Program-made: the position numbers and the translations under genes
Assembly (NCBI GenBank): GCA_963556695.1
Contig: CAUWAG010000019.1
Span: 682,001 to 746,000, forward strand
Length of the DNA: 64,000 nucleotides
Direction: 5' to 3'
Source: Anthostomella pinea
Taxonomy: Eukaryota > Ascomycota > Sordariomycetes > Xylariales > Xylariaceae
Notes under the pieces: generated by a model
Database searches by the model: none
Told to the model about the DNA's origin: nothing
Seen by the model: the letters and a program-made list of their open reading frames with translations, nothing else
Part shown: positions 44,864 to 57,189 of the stretch, piece after piece
How the letters are laid out: the number at the start of each line of letters is the position of its first letter
Numbering within the stretch: position 1 is the stretch's first letter

Positions 44864-45923
44864 ATGCCCGAATCATCAAAGCCCCAAGAAAAGGGCAAAT
44901 GCGCTTCTGATCCCACGAACTCGAGCGAGCCCGTCGAGGATCCGGAAGAGTCGATAGCGCCCGAGAGATTTCCACCCGAGGAAGAAGCGGCATGTAAACA
45001 AATCCACCTACTGCATCTCGACAGCGACCGACGCACCAGCTGACCTCGTATATGTACGCACAGAGCCTTCTGGGCGAGTCAAACGAAAAGAAATCCGAAG
45101 CAAATGCCCTGTTCTCGTCAGCCAAATACGAAAATGCCATCAACAAATATGAAGAGGCTAGCTCAATATGTCCGCATTACCTCGACTACGAGCTCGCCGT
45201 TCTGAAGTCCAACATCGCTGCGTGCCACCTCAAGCTGGAACAGTACAAGGAGGCCATCAAGACCGCCACCGAATCTCTCGATGGATTGAGTCGGCTGGAG
45301 AAAGCAGAGTCCAAGGAACAGGAGACCGGGAACGAGAAGGTTAAGGGGCCAGACGCCGCTGAAGAGGGTGAGGATGAGGCCGAGGAAGAGATCATCAGCT
45401 CAGGAGCACAAAACAGCGCACCTGCTGTGAAGGAAGAGACCGCTGCCGAGACCGCCAGACGGAAGCGCCAGGACGACATACGCAGAATACGGGCGAAAGC
45501 CCTGATGCGCCGCGCCAGAGCAAGAAGTGAGCTCGGAGGCTGGTCGAACCTCTCTGGGGCCGAGGAGGACTACAAGATCCTTTCTGCCACGGATAATTTG
45601 AGCGGCCCGGACGAGAGGTTGGTCCGGGCACAGCTGAGGGCTCTGCCGCCGAGGGTGAAAGCAGCCCAGGAGACGGAGATGTCAGAGATGTGGGGGAAGT
45701 TGAAGGATGTAGGTTCTCAAGCCCCGACCCCTATATGACGGGATTCCTTCTCTTGTTCCCTCATGGTCAGCAAACAGTGGAACTTCCGCTAACAGTGATT
45801 TTTCAGCTTGGTAACGGGATATTGAAACCCTTCGGCCTCAGTACCCAGAATTTCAATATGGTCAAAGATGAGAAGACGGGCGGTTATAGCATGAACTTCA
45901 ACCAAAACAACCCGAGTCAATAG
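44864..45923 (+). CDS. TPR-repeat protein, TTC1-like (splice phase problem at first intron)
   Basis: Exon 1 (44864-44993) encodes MPESSKPQEKGKCASDPTNS through RFPPEEEAA. Exon 2 ends at 45708. Exon 3 (45807-45923) encodes LGNGILKPFGLSTQNFNMVK and SMNFNQNNPSQ. TPRs lie in SEANALFSSAKYENAINKYE, LDYELAVLKSNIAACHLKLE and IRAKALMRRARARSELGGWS, with an acidic Ala/Glu insert between the second and third. TTC1-type proteins are small cytosolic TPR co-chaperone adaptors. The expected intron 44994-45063 has a GCTGAC branch site and CAG end but gives a one-base frame error at EEEAA/SLLGES. Without it, translation could start only at ATG 45052 (MYAQSLLGES). It is transcribed divergently from the HAD gene. 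Confidence 0.75.
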
Positions 45924-46537
45924 TTCTGGTCTGGCCGCTAGCAATGGAATCATGACACCCAGTCGCAACAGTCTTCCAAGTCGCCTCAAGAATGCCAACT
46001 ACTTGGACGAGCCCGTTGAACTACGCATCCAGTCAAGTGCGTCCTCTCAGAACAGGGCACACTACCTGTGCGCAGGAAACCGGCAAGTGATCAATTCCAG
46101 AAGATAGTACATTCCGTGAATCAGACAGCACGGTTCGGTGCCTTCCAACGCGTGGTGGTTCCTGCTTCCACTGTGAAGCCGACAGGAAGTCGAGATGGGA
46201 GACGGCTCAGACACTTGTGACGTCGTATGCCCTTGCCTTGCAACCGGTTCTCATCTACGATCTTACCCAGAACATGTTGTGAGCTCTCTGAACCGATTCG
46301 AGTTTGTCTTTCTTCACCAACTTCATCCAACACACTTCCACCATATGCCTCATTGCTTCTTATCTATCTCGAAAAGCAACATAGACGATTGCGAAACCAC
46401 CCAGCAAGCACACAACCAGGTCAACTGTTCTACTCTCAACCTGTACATTTTACCTCTCGTAACCTCCAACTCCCAAGCTTACCTCTCAGTATCGATCTAC
46501 ACCGTCTTTACCCACTGACGTCTGCAGAGGGAAAGTC
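45924..46537. other. Intergenic stretch upstream of the MYND gene
   Basis: No supported ORF. C/T-rich stretches at 46300-46500 fit a fungal 5' UTR for the MYND gene. Confidence 0.4.
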
Positions 46538-47739
46538 ATGGCGCGGAAAACTTGCGTGATCTGCGCGACCAGGGAGGCCGAGGCTTGCACAAAGTGTGGG
46601 AGCTATTGCTACTGCTCCACGGAGTGTAAACGCCAGGACGAGGCATCCCACGAGCTACTCTGTGGCCAGTCCCGGGCCCTGTGCGATCGACCTTCGAAGA
46701 ACCAACATTTCCGCGCTATCTTCTTCCCTAAGGACTCCCCCAATCCTAAATTCATTTGGTTCGATCCCTCGCAAAGCTTCGGACCTGGCAAAACCTTCCC
46801 CGACAAAATCACAATAAGGGACAACAAGAGACGACAGGTCACTCTTCCCTCCCTAGTGGCTCTGTTGTACACAGCTCAAGGCGGTTCTGGTACGAACTTC
46901 GGTTCTGATACGAACTTGAGCGTCGTCAGGGCCGTTGACAACACGGGTTTTCTATTCTCTGCATGGCCAGGCCCCTGCCTCACCATGGGTTGGGATGAGC
47001 GCCCCAATCCCCTTCGCAGTGACGAGGGGGAGTGGCGCCATGTGGATCTCGCAGATTACCGACACGTCCTGGACTTTTTCTGCTATCACGGTCGTCAGTC
47101 CATAGGCTTCGCCCGACCTTTAGGTTTTGGCGATAGCCCGCAGAAGAAGGCGGGAGAGGTGGTGGAGTGCCAGATCAGCTGCCTTGGTCAGATGAAAGAA
47201 GGGACAAACAGAGTGGTTTCGATGGCCGTCTCAAAGTCAGTCTGGGAAGGCGCTCCGTCCGGCCCACTCCTGTTCGTTGACTCGCCTATCTCGTTGATAC
47301 TTGGCATGCCCCTCAAGCTGGCCAGATATCCCAAGCCAGAGATGTGGGATCATGTGGTCAATTGGGAATTCGTTACTCTTGGCCAGGAACCTGTGGGCGC
47401 GCCGAACAACAATGGGACGGCGGCATCCATGTTGATGGAGATGGATGGTGCCAGAAAGCATGACTGGGGTCGTGTACCGCAAACGAAACGGCAGCATGCC
47501 ATCGGGAATGTGCTGGTACTTCGGCGGGATGGCTAGACATCACTGCTGACGAGGTCCGTCTCTACGCGTACTTCTGCGAGAAGTTGGTCCAGCCCAAAGC
47601 CATGCACGCTTTGCAGGGAGGTTGGGGCGGGTTCGCGACCCAGCGACTCAGAAAGAAGAAGGTTCTTGCTTACATCACCCGCGAGAACATGGAGGCTTGT
47701 CGAGCAGACATGGACGCGGACCCAGAGTGGAAGGCGTGA
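46538..47739 (+). CDS. MYND-type zinc-finger protein with C-terminal frameshift
   Basis: From the ATG at 46538 the N-terminus is a MYND finger: CVICATREAEACTKCGSYCY, then CSTECKRQDEASHELLC. The body has no enzymatic motif that I recognise but matches the texture of fungal MYND-only proteins (FFPKDSPNPKFIWFDP, ending GNVLVLRRDG). The frame stops at 47536. In the next frame the text LDITADEVRLYAYFCEKLVQ continues with a protein-like tail to TGA 47737-47739, about 66 residues more. No plausible intron joins them, so a one- or two-base indel near 47525 is the simplest explanation. MYND fingers mediate protein-protein contacts; the role here is unknown. Confidence 0.75.
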
Positions 47740-48437
47740 TGATGGATGGTTGCCCGAACACGAGAAAGTCATATTCTATGGATGGAGGTATTCATTGCGT
47801 CTTGAGTACACACATAGCGAGAATCACCACGGTTGTTTCCAGAGCTGTATGTTATCAGGTAGAAGGGAGATGTTGACATGGGCAGGTGACTAGCCGCACA
47901 GCGAGATACAAGGCTGCGGGAAAAGCGACGAGTTAACATTTCGTCAGCCTTCAATATAACATCATCACGACTTGCTTGCCACAGGCCTCGTTCATCACCA
48001 CCAGCAGATACATGCAACGGCTCTCTCATCATTAATGTGTGCCCCCCTCCTCTCCCGACTTAGCCGCCTGCATACGCCCCCGTCACTGATCTCATGCTAT
48101 TATAGGAGGAGGTAGTATTACCCCAAATCACCCTCTTCAGAGTATGCTTTTCAATCATCGGTTGCTTGAATGTCGATCTCGTGGCGTAGTGCAGAAGGAA
48201 CTAGGTAAGGAACTACCATTCCAAACCCCCTCTTATCGGCAGTTGCAGAACACGGTCACAACGCTGAGCACCTGCATGTATCACGTATCGTGCCCCGCGT
48301 GTGGACGACTGATAAGACAACATACAACCTCTTCCGTTGCCTTCAGCCCTTCGCAACTTGGAATTAGGAATCGAGCCTTCGTGTGCAAATCGCAGCTTTC
48401 CGAAGTTCAGATTCCTGCCCACTACCTAACCTGCACG
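47740..48437. other. Intergenic stretch upstream of the amidase
   Basis: The amidase frame is open upstream to 48144, but that part is not conserved-looking. No separate gene is seen. Confidence 0.4.
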
Positions 48438-50525
48438 ATGGCTCCCGCTTCAGTGACGACTGCGAGCGGCGCGACCTGGCAGGAGGTAGCCGCAGACCGT
48501 CAACGACACCGAGACGCCACGTTAGACCAGCTGTGCCCACCGCTGCCCAAGCTGCTCACGGACGACATACCGCTGAACACGACGAGCATACCCGGGTCTC
48601 TGCTCACGGAAGAAGAGCTCGGCATCACCGGGACCGCAGTCGAAGACCTCGCGGCCAAGATCGCCTCGGGCGAATGGAGCTCCACCACCGTCGTCAATGC
48701 CTTCCTGCGCCGGGCCGCCATGGCGCAGAAACTGGTCAACTGCGTTACGGAGATATTGCCAGAGCGCGCGCTCAAGAGAGCAGCCGAACTCAACGCGTAC
48801 CTTGCCACACACAAGAAGCCGATGGGCCCTCTGCACGGGGTCCCTATCAGCGTCAAGGAGCACGTCGGTATGAAAGGGTTGGACCTGAATGCCGGGTTTG
48901 TGGGCTGGGTCGGGAATGTCGCTGACGAAGACGCGCTCATCTTGCGATGTCTGTGGGAGGCCGGTGCTGTGTTCTACGTCCGGACCACGCAGCCGCAGAC
49001 GCTGATGCACCTTGAGACGAGCAACAACCTGTATGGGTGAGTATCTACATCTGCACGCAAGCGCATTGGTCTATATCACAGCACAGAATTATGCGGACTT
49101 GGAGGGAACTGATACAAATGTGCCAGCACCACAATTAACCCCTACAACTCGACCCTGACCTCCGGCGGCTCTTCCGGCGGCGAGGGCGCGCTCCTGGGCC
49201 TCCGGGGCTCCGTCCTCGGCATCGGCACCGACATAGGCGGGTCCATCCGGTCGCCCGCCGCCAATAACGGCGTGTTCGGCTTCAAGCCCACGTCGCTGCG
49301 TCTGCCGGTCGAGGGCCTGGCCGTCACCATGGCGGGCGCCGAGCACATCCGCCCCACCCCGGGGCCCCTGTCAACCAGCGTCGAGGGCCTGCGGCTCTTT
49401 ACGAAGGCCATTCTGGACAGGAAGCCGTGGCTGCGGGACCCGACGTTGGTTCCGCTCGGGTGGAGGGACGTGGATGGGGAACCGGAGTCTCGGGGGAGGA
49501 AGCTGCGGGTGGCTGTTGTTTGGGATGATGGCGTCGTCAGGCCCCATCCGCCCGTCGTGAGGGCCCTGGCGGACGTGGTGGAGAAGCTGAGGGCGAGCGA
49601 GGCGGTCGAGGTCGTGGAGTGGAAGCCTTGGAGGCACGATCTTGCGTGGGAGATTATCGTGAGTCTTCCCTCCCCTCCGCCTTTCCCCTTCCTCAACCCG
49701 CTGCTGCACCTTTGCCCATTCTCGACATCCATCCCAACGACGCTGTCCAATAGCCCAAGACCACGACCGTAGTGATTGATTGATCCCGGCAGGCCAAACT
49801 ATACTTCTGCGACGGCGGCGCCGAGGAAGCCGCCGCCATCGACGCCTCAGGCGAGCCCTGGCGCCCCCTGTCCAAATGGATCATCAGGGACAACCCGCAC
49901 GTCCGCGCGCACACCATCCCGAGCCTCTGGAAGGCCATCCAGGAGCGCGACGCGTATAAAGCCAAGTACGCCGAGCTGTGGAACGCCAACGCCACTACAG
50001 CAGACGACAACAACACATCCGAGGTCGACGTGATACTGTGTCCGGCCGGACCCGGCGTCGCGCCCAAGCTCGAGACCGCCCGGTACTGGGGCTACACGTC
50101 GCAGTGGAACCTGCTCGACTACCCGGCGGTTGTATTTCCCGTCGGCGGCGACGCTATTAGTGTTGAGAAGGATGGTGATGGACAGCAGGCTGAGGGGGCA
50201 CAATCACATGCGTATCCTGAGGACTACACGCCCCTGAGCGAGGCGGATGCGTATAATTGGGCCTTGTGGAAGGAGCATGGCGCTGCGGGCTACAGGGATG
50301 CGCCGGTTTCGCTGCAGCTTGTTGGGAGGAGGTAGGTCGTCCCTCTGTTTTCTATTTTTCTAGGTTCTGAGTTCCGGGTTCTGGGTTCCGGGTTCTGGAT
50401 GGATGGGCGTGTGGTGGTGGTGGTGGTGAGCTGAGCTGACTGATATTCGCAGGTATGAGGACGAGAAGCTGTTGCGGGCACTGGAGAACCTGCTTGATGC
50501 GGCTGGGCTACCTCGATCTTGCTGA
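48438..50525 (+). CDS. Amidase-signature hydrolase (acetamidase-like)
   Basis: Four exons, 48438-49036, 49127-49658, 49793-50331 and 50453-50525, sum to 1743 nt and 580 aa. The introns are 90, 134 and 121 bp. The start is MAPASVTTASGATWQEVAAD; the frame is open further upstream but reads as leader sequence. The Ser-cisSer-Lys triad is visible: Lys in GVPISVKEHVGM, Ser in TSGGSSGGEGALLG and cis-Ser in IGTDIGGSIRSPAANNGVFG. Length and layout match fungal amidases of the amdS type, which release ammonia from amides as a nitrogen source. The true substrate cannot be told from sequence. No signal peptide is seen, so it is probably cytosolic. Confidence 0.9.
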
Positions 50526-53500
50526 TGGTCTGGTACTGAGGTCGTAACGGTCTGACTATATGAGCGTTCCGAGACATGTTCCGGTTAGGGAGGGCCCCTG
50601 GTCCTTGGTCTTTTAGTTTACTTTGATATCGTTGTTTGGTTGATTAGCTTGCCCCTATTCAGCGGTGCGGCGGGCTGCCGTGGCTACGAACTCCCCCATA
50701 TCACCATGTCACGTGTAGCCTCCAGCAGTCGCCTCGACTACATCCATACATGACAGACGTCAACTTCAATCTCTGTCTTTCATCGTCCTGGCGTTTGCGC
50801 GTTGGGTGTATTGATATATTCTGGTTTTATCTACGTAGTTGTGAGCATGCCAGAACTTGGGGATATATTCCCTTGACTGCTCGTGCGCACTACCTCACCA
50901 AATTTCAAGTACAGTACTTTCAGGTTTTGCTAGGCCTCATGAGATCTGTTGAGGCCACCAAACCAACCAATCAAGCCCCGTATTGTGACATTATACCACT
51001 CGTGATTGGTGTAGATCACTGGAAAAGGCCCATCTGGTGTAGCTAGGGGCATCTTTACCGTAAGGTACTCTACAAACTGGTGCGCACGAGCAGTCAAAGG
51101 GATAGAACATACCATCATCCAAGCCGTCCGCTGTCCTAGGAAAATCTGATGACGTTTGGATGTCAGCCAGGGCGAAAGGGAGAATGAAAGGGACAAGAGA
51201 CGAATGATTAAGTAATAAGAGAAGAAGTATGAGACATGGAGGCCACGTGTAGGAAATGAAGAGGACTGGCAGCTGCAGAGGGTCCGATCTGGAATTCTTC
51301 CAGACTATTACCGCACTTGGAAGGAGGATAAAGCCAAAACCCGATGACACATGCAGGCGCATTGGAAATCTTCCAGAAACCTGCACCGAAGCTCCAACTC
51401 GTGGGGGGGCTTGTTCGTGACGCCTCCGGGTCCATGCTCCTTTTCAGTGAGTGGTGCCATGTCATTTCTCGCAAGCCGGCAAGCCTCTCCTGTGGTGGGA
51501 TACCAATGCGATGGTAGCCGGCGTGACGGAAGAGGAAGCTCGGCGATAGTTGCTCTCGACCGACCAACCTATCTCGGGGTATGTATGCATGGCATAGTGT
51601 TGCATCTTGAAGCCGATTTCCCGCGCCAGAAGGTTTGCTCGGGAAAAGCATCACGGCTCGTGACAGGATGGAGGGGGTTTGCACAGAAGAACCTGAAGAA
51701 GCCATATTACCTAATAAGAGTCCAGTCCACGTCAGCCAAGGTTTTAACAATGCTGACATGCAGCGATGGCGGCAGATGGCCTCGTGGGATGAGGGATTAC
51801 CAGAAGGATTGTTGGGATTGCAGGGGTTACAAGCCAAACGGACCAGGTGAGCACTGACTGACTCACTGAGTAGACCCCTGAATCCTGATTCGCACTCTGT
51901 TCTACGGACATGAAGATGTGATAGCTTTGTGTACCGTTCTGGGCAAAGAACCAAGTTCAGTTGAACTGAGATGAGGGACGAACAATGGACAATGAAGATT
52001 GCGGATCTCGGAATCGGAACCTACAGCCACGCGAGTGATCACGGATCAGATGACAGATAGGGCGGTACCGATACTTGCAAGGATCGTATATCTCGACACG
52101 TGGGCGCACTGATGGCTAGATCCGCAATATCTCAGCGCAGGGGGTGAACAGTTCGAAGATACCCGGCAGCCCGGGTTTAGGCGCGGTATAGTTGAGCTGG
52201 GTTAACGCCCTTCCCAAGATCACGGGCATGCCGCATGTGCCTGTTTTTTATTAGAAGAGGCGGATGGACGGATGGATTGATGGATGGAGTGTACCGATTG
52301 ATGAGGATTCCTGGTAACTTTATAAGTGCGAGGTTATTATTAGACCAGAACAGTAACAAAGTAATGCCCAATGATGTCGCAATGGAACAGTTGAGAGGTG
52401 GATTTCTAGCGCAGGAAAGGACCTGCCGGTCTGCCCGGTCACATCTCTGCAAACAGTTCCAGGTGAGATTTGAAGCCTAATAAAAGCGGCGACATGGCCT
52501 GAAATAGACAAAGACTCACCTTGACCCCGTATTTCGTGAGTCGTATGGGACATCCAAGGCATCCATCGTTTGAAGCTGGAAGATGTCAGACCTACCGTAC
52601 AAGGAATCCAGGGCATATTTCCGTATGCAGTTGCTCAGGCCTGCATGGTGGGTGTGGTTAATAGGAGTTGAGACAGACAGGTAGGTACAAGGTTGCATCT
52701 GCATCTGCATAGTTGTGTTGAATGAGGAGTTCCAGCCGCTGCTGCACGTGGACAGCATCCAATGGTAGTTGCTCGTGGCTCTGTGAGGTTATGCACAGCT
52801 GCCTCTTTTGCTCGAGTTGGGGAAGCCGTCCCTTTTTGATGCAGAAAACAGTGCAGTAGGTAAGACACAGGATGGGCAAGGTCCTGTAGGCTGTATGCCA
52901 CATGCCATATGCCACATGCCAAACGCCATACTCACCACATGCCAAGCACTCACTGCTGACTCTCTGACAGAACGACACGAAGAAAAATCGGTACCGGGGG
53001 TGCATGGTGTGCTTTGATGGGCAGTATAATTTGATGTGTTGCTATCAAGATTTGAACCCGTACCAATTGATACAGTCCTGGTGGGTGAGTGGTCGGGATG
53101 TCGGGGCATCCTCAACTCCAGTCTTTTATTACCGGTAAGCTGTTATCTGTTATCTGCGGTAAAGGCCGACACGAGGTGGGTCCCATCGGCATGGACCAGA
53201 CGAGCCAGACTTCGAAGGCTTGGCTCTTGGCTCTTCAACTTCGACCAGCTGCATCGAAGCACAAGTACCGGTACATCCACCCGCCCCTTCCACCTGGGTT
53301 TCCAATTGAAGGTGTGCTGGTACCTTAGAACCTAGCTTACAGCCTACAGGGCTCCCACGGGCTACAAGTGGCTACAGGGTCTCCAGCTCTGCCGGCGAGC
53401 TACAGCCAATGAGATACTCTGCTCGAGTTCCATTGCGAATGGATGACTCCAAGCTTGAGGTTGGAGCCTTGAATGGATTCATTCAACGTTCATTGCTCAA

Positions 53501-54688
53501 TCCGCCCGTACTGACACCCATCTTCGTCGAGGTCATTCTCCAATTCAACTGCGTCACAACTCACAAGCCGAACCAATATCAAACCTAAGGAGAGGTCTCT
53601 CTGTGCCTCAATTGTCATGAATGGTAGGTGCTGAAATACATACCTGTCAGTCTTGTCTTCAACGCCGCCTGCCACCCATGCGCGCATCCATCCACCCATA
53701 CTTCATGCCGGTGTTGTCTCTATCATTGTCCTTCTGTTCAGTGGGCTCTATCAGTGGCTACTATTTCCACATGATCCCACGCCCATGAGGCAACCCCCAC
53801 CCCCGGCTGCATTTGCTCTGTCACCTTGCGCAAATCCGTCTATCACAGCCCATCAATCCTCTTGAACTCGCTGTCCCGTTGTGCCGTTCTCCCGTTGTCC
53901 AGAACACGACATTGTGCGCCCGCTCAATCACTCGTCGTCACACAATCGTCAAGTGACAACTTCTACCTAGACCAGAGACCAGGCTCACCGTCCTCACCGC
54001 ATCCATCAATACCTACACATGTCCATGCATGCCCCTACATGCCCCGTGCCTCTAAATTGGGTTTCGATTCGCGCACCGTTGCAGACTCGCAGCTGCCCCA
54101 GCCCGACCGGCTGTGGTCTAATGTGGTCTATTGTCCTCCAGCTGTTAGTAGCATCGACCGTCGTTGCGTTCAACCTACCTCGCCCACCTCGCCTCACCTT
54201 GACACCTCTGGTCACTAGCGGACTAGTTCGCCTTCGCAACCCACTGCGCATCCTTCCCTCTCCGCTTGCCTGCTTGCCCTCTTGTCCATTTCGTCATTCG
54301 TCATCCTCCTTGGCCGCAACTGAACAGTCTGTTCTCTCAGAGACACCCACCAGGAAGGAAGCTTTACCTCCAGCTGTCAAGCAGATGATCGACTGCAGTC
54401 GAGCCGCCTACCACGAACAAAGCGATCGCGAAGCTGGCTTCTTACACGTCCTTCGAAACCGAGCTTGAAGCTAGCCACCCCGATTCTGCCGAACCCAGCA
54501 CCAAAGGTTTCCACACCAGCTTCGGGAACATAACCGACGAACATCGAGGCACAACTCAAGCCATGTGCCTATAGCCGTCGGTCCGAAACACCTGCGCAAG
54601 CCTCTACCACCATCGTATACGAACGTACTCCGCCGTCGACTGTCCATCTTGCTTGCGGGTCGCATCAGACCCGTAACCTCTATTCGCC
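50526..54688. other. Gene-free stretch of about 4.2 kb upstream of the G-alpha gene
   Basis: No protein-like ORF. It includes an inverted repeat (50867-51103), a short ATGCCACATGCC-type repeat near 52890-52940 and CT-rich DNA from 53650 that is probably the G-alpha 5' UTR. A 248-codon frame at 51208-51954 shows no motif. Confidence 0.5.
50867..51103. repeat. Short inverted repeat pair (24-bp arms, about 190-bp spacer)
   Basis: Arms 50867-50890 and 51080-51103 match at 22 of 24 bases in inverted orientation (core TTGACTGCTCGTGCGCAC). No clear target duplication was found. This could be a MITE remnant or a hairpin-forming site. Confidence 0.7.
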
Positions 54689-56038
54689 ATGGGGGCTTGT
54701 ATGAGTTCGAACAAGGAGGAGGAGGAGCAAAAGAAACGAAGTCAAGCAATCGACCGAGCACTAGACGAGGACTCCAAGAGACTGCGCCGAGAATGCAAGA
54801 TACTATTGCTTGGTGAGATTCGGCCGGCCCGTCTTTTGGTACGCTACAGACCACAATGCTGATAATCGGTCCATAGGTTCCGGCGAAAGTGGGAAGTCAA
54901 CTATCGTCAAGCAGATGAAGATTATTCATCTCAAAGGTTACTCGGAGGACGAGTTGTACAATTACAGGGCGACAGTCTTCAAGAACTTGATTGAGTGCGC
55001 CAAGGCAGTCATTGTCGCAATGGACCAATTCAATATCGAGCCGAGTAGCAAAGAGACAAAAGAGCAGTGTGCCTACCTGCTTGATTACACAGTTGAAGCA
55101 GGTCCGGCGGCGTATATCGAACCCAAAGTTGGCGCTGCGGTTCAGGCATTATGGAACGACCCTTGCATAGAGCGGCTGATGCAGCACTCCACCGAGTTCT
55201 ACTTGATGGACTCCGCTGGGTAGTATGTACTCCCCTCTGTCATCAGGTCGGTCACACTATTTACCGTCCTTACAGCTTCTTCGATGAAGTGCCGCGGCTT
55301 TGCGCTCCGGATTACCTGCCGAACGAAATGGATGTTCTCCGCGCGCGGACGAAAACCACGGGTATCTATGAGACTCGATTTCAGATGGGGGCGCTCAGCA
55401 TTCAGTAAGCTACATAGAACTGGGCTGCCGGATATCATATACTGACCAGTATGCTTTCAGCATGTTCGATGTTGGTGGCCAGCGAAGTGAACGAAAGAAA
55501 TGGATCCATTGCTTCGAGAACGTCACGTCCATCATATTTTGTGTGGCGTTGAGCGAGTACGATCAAGTACTACTCGAGGAAAGCAGCCAGGTAGGTTACT
55601 TGATGATATGGGGACTGAACTGCGGCTAAGACTTTGGCAGAACCGGATGATGGAGAGTCTACTGCTCTTCGACTCTGTGGTGAACTCGAGGTGGTTCATG
55701 AGGACAAGCATCATTCTGTTCTTGAACAAAGTCGACATATTCAAAGTCAAACTCCCGAGATCACCTTTAGGGAACTACTTCCCCGACTACTCTGGCGGCA
55801 ACGATGTCAACAAGGCCGCGAAATACCTGCTGTGGAGATTCAATCAGGTTAACAGAGCTCATCTGAACCTTTACCCCCAGTACGTCCCCTGGTCCAAACA
55901 GACCTGGCAGTTTTCTGGATACTAACCAGTATGTGCAGCTTAACCCAAGCAACAGACACGTCGAATATTCGTTTGGTGTTTGCGGCGGTAAAGGAGACGA
56001 TCCTCAACAATGCGCTTAAGGATTCTGGCATTTTGTGA
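54689..56038 (+). CDS. gna-3: Heterotrimeric G-protein alpha subunit, fungal group III
   Basis: Six exons, 54689-54812, 54877-55222, 55276-55404, 55461-55590, 55641-55879 and 55939-56038, sum to 1068 nt and 355 aa. Introns are 50-64 bp. It begins MGAC, giving Gly2 for N-myristoylation and Cys4 for palmitoylation. GTPase motifs: GSGESGKST (P-loop), [11 protein letters not shown] (switch I Arg), [12 protein letters not shown] (switch II), LNKVD and TQATDTSN. The C-terminus ALKDSGIL matches fungal group III G-alpha proteins (N. crassa GNA-3 / A. nidulans GanB), not the Cys-containing Gi-like group I. The known role in relatives is nutrient sensing, with signalling to adenylyl cyclase, germination and development. 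It acts at the inner plasma membrane. Confidence 0.93.
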
Positions 56039-57189
56039 TTTCGGCTGTTCCCATTGTCCATGGCGCTTCAGGGGCTTATCTCATACCCTAATACGAGGCA
56101 CGGCTGAAGGCAAGACCTCTCTGCATCGGGCGGGAGTTCGGGCGGGACTATTGCGACTCTTTCTTGGCAAGGCGTTCGGGGCTCGGTTGCTTCACAAGCT
56201 TGAATATCTTATACGCATAACGGGACGGCGTGGTTATACAGAACGGGATCGAAAAGGACAGCGACACTGGATGTGGGGGTCTGGACGATGACGGTGTCAT
56301 ACTGAAAGAAGTTGCGCGACGCCCGGAAGTCTTCTCGGCGTCCTTCAGCCGATCTTGGGCTCGCCATGGAGCGAAAACCTGGCGCATAGTCGTTTAAGCG
56401 ATTTGAAAAGCAACAGCAGCTGATAGCTTGGGTCTTGCTCGGGTCCTGTTAGACGTTTTGGGGTGAGACCTCAACAGCAATGTATGTTCGCATCGTGGTG
56501 CGGCAGGCTGACAAGTCTGTGGATAACAGAATATATCTATCAACAAATCTGTGGATGCAAGTTCATACCAGTGACCCTCTCGATCTTGGCCGCCTTGACT
56601 TGACATGCGAGTATGTGCAGGTCGTCATGGTCCTGGATCCTAGACTTACGGAAGAGGAGGGCCTTTCGTCATTGATGGTATGTAAGCGCCAGAGGAAGAG
56701 AGCAGAAGAACAAGGAGGCTGGTAGCGAGTATGTAGATGCAAGGAAGGACTGACCGCCGCACGCCGCCGAAACTCACCGTGATGATAGATAATTGGGACG
56801 GGCTTGGACAACATGCCATGGGAGATCAGGTCAGAAAAGTGGCTCTGGTTGCCGCCGCGCGACTGTGGGGAAAGTGGATCACGATACCACAAATATATGG
56901 GTATATTCAACGTGCCTTAAAACGGCTGTGAGCGGTGACTCGGACTTTTACGGGACTCTTATATGGCATTGAAGTTATCACAAGACGGAATTATACTTTA
57001 GTTTCCCAGTGAGCTCTTCCAGATGCCTGTATTGATGATGTTTCTCCTCAACATTGATTGTCATCCATCCATTTCTTTTAATAGGGGGTGTCCCCAGACA
57101 TGGAAGCTCCCCTTCCTGTCAGCTAGGTAAGTTTATACTGGAGAAGGCCAAGAGTCACGACTCTGCAGGCGGTAAGACTATGGACAGTA
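56039..57189. other. Intergenic stretch
   Basis: 3' flank of the G-alpha gene. No supported ORF. Confidence 0.45.

Noticed and set aside
51208..51954. 248-codon minus-strand ORF
   Set aside because: No domain, no conserved texture and no supporting neighbours. Long chance ORFs occur in GC-balanced DNA.
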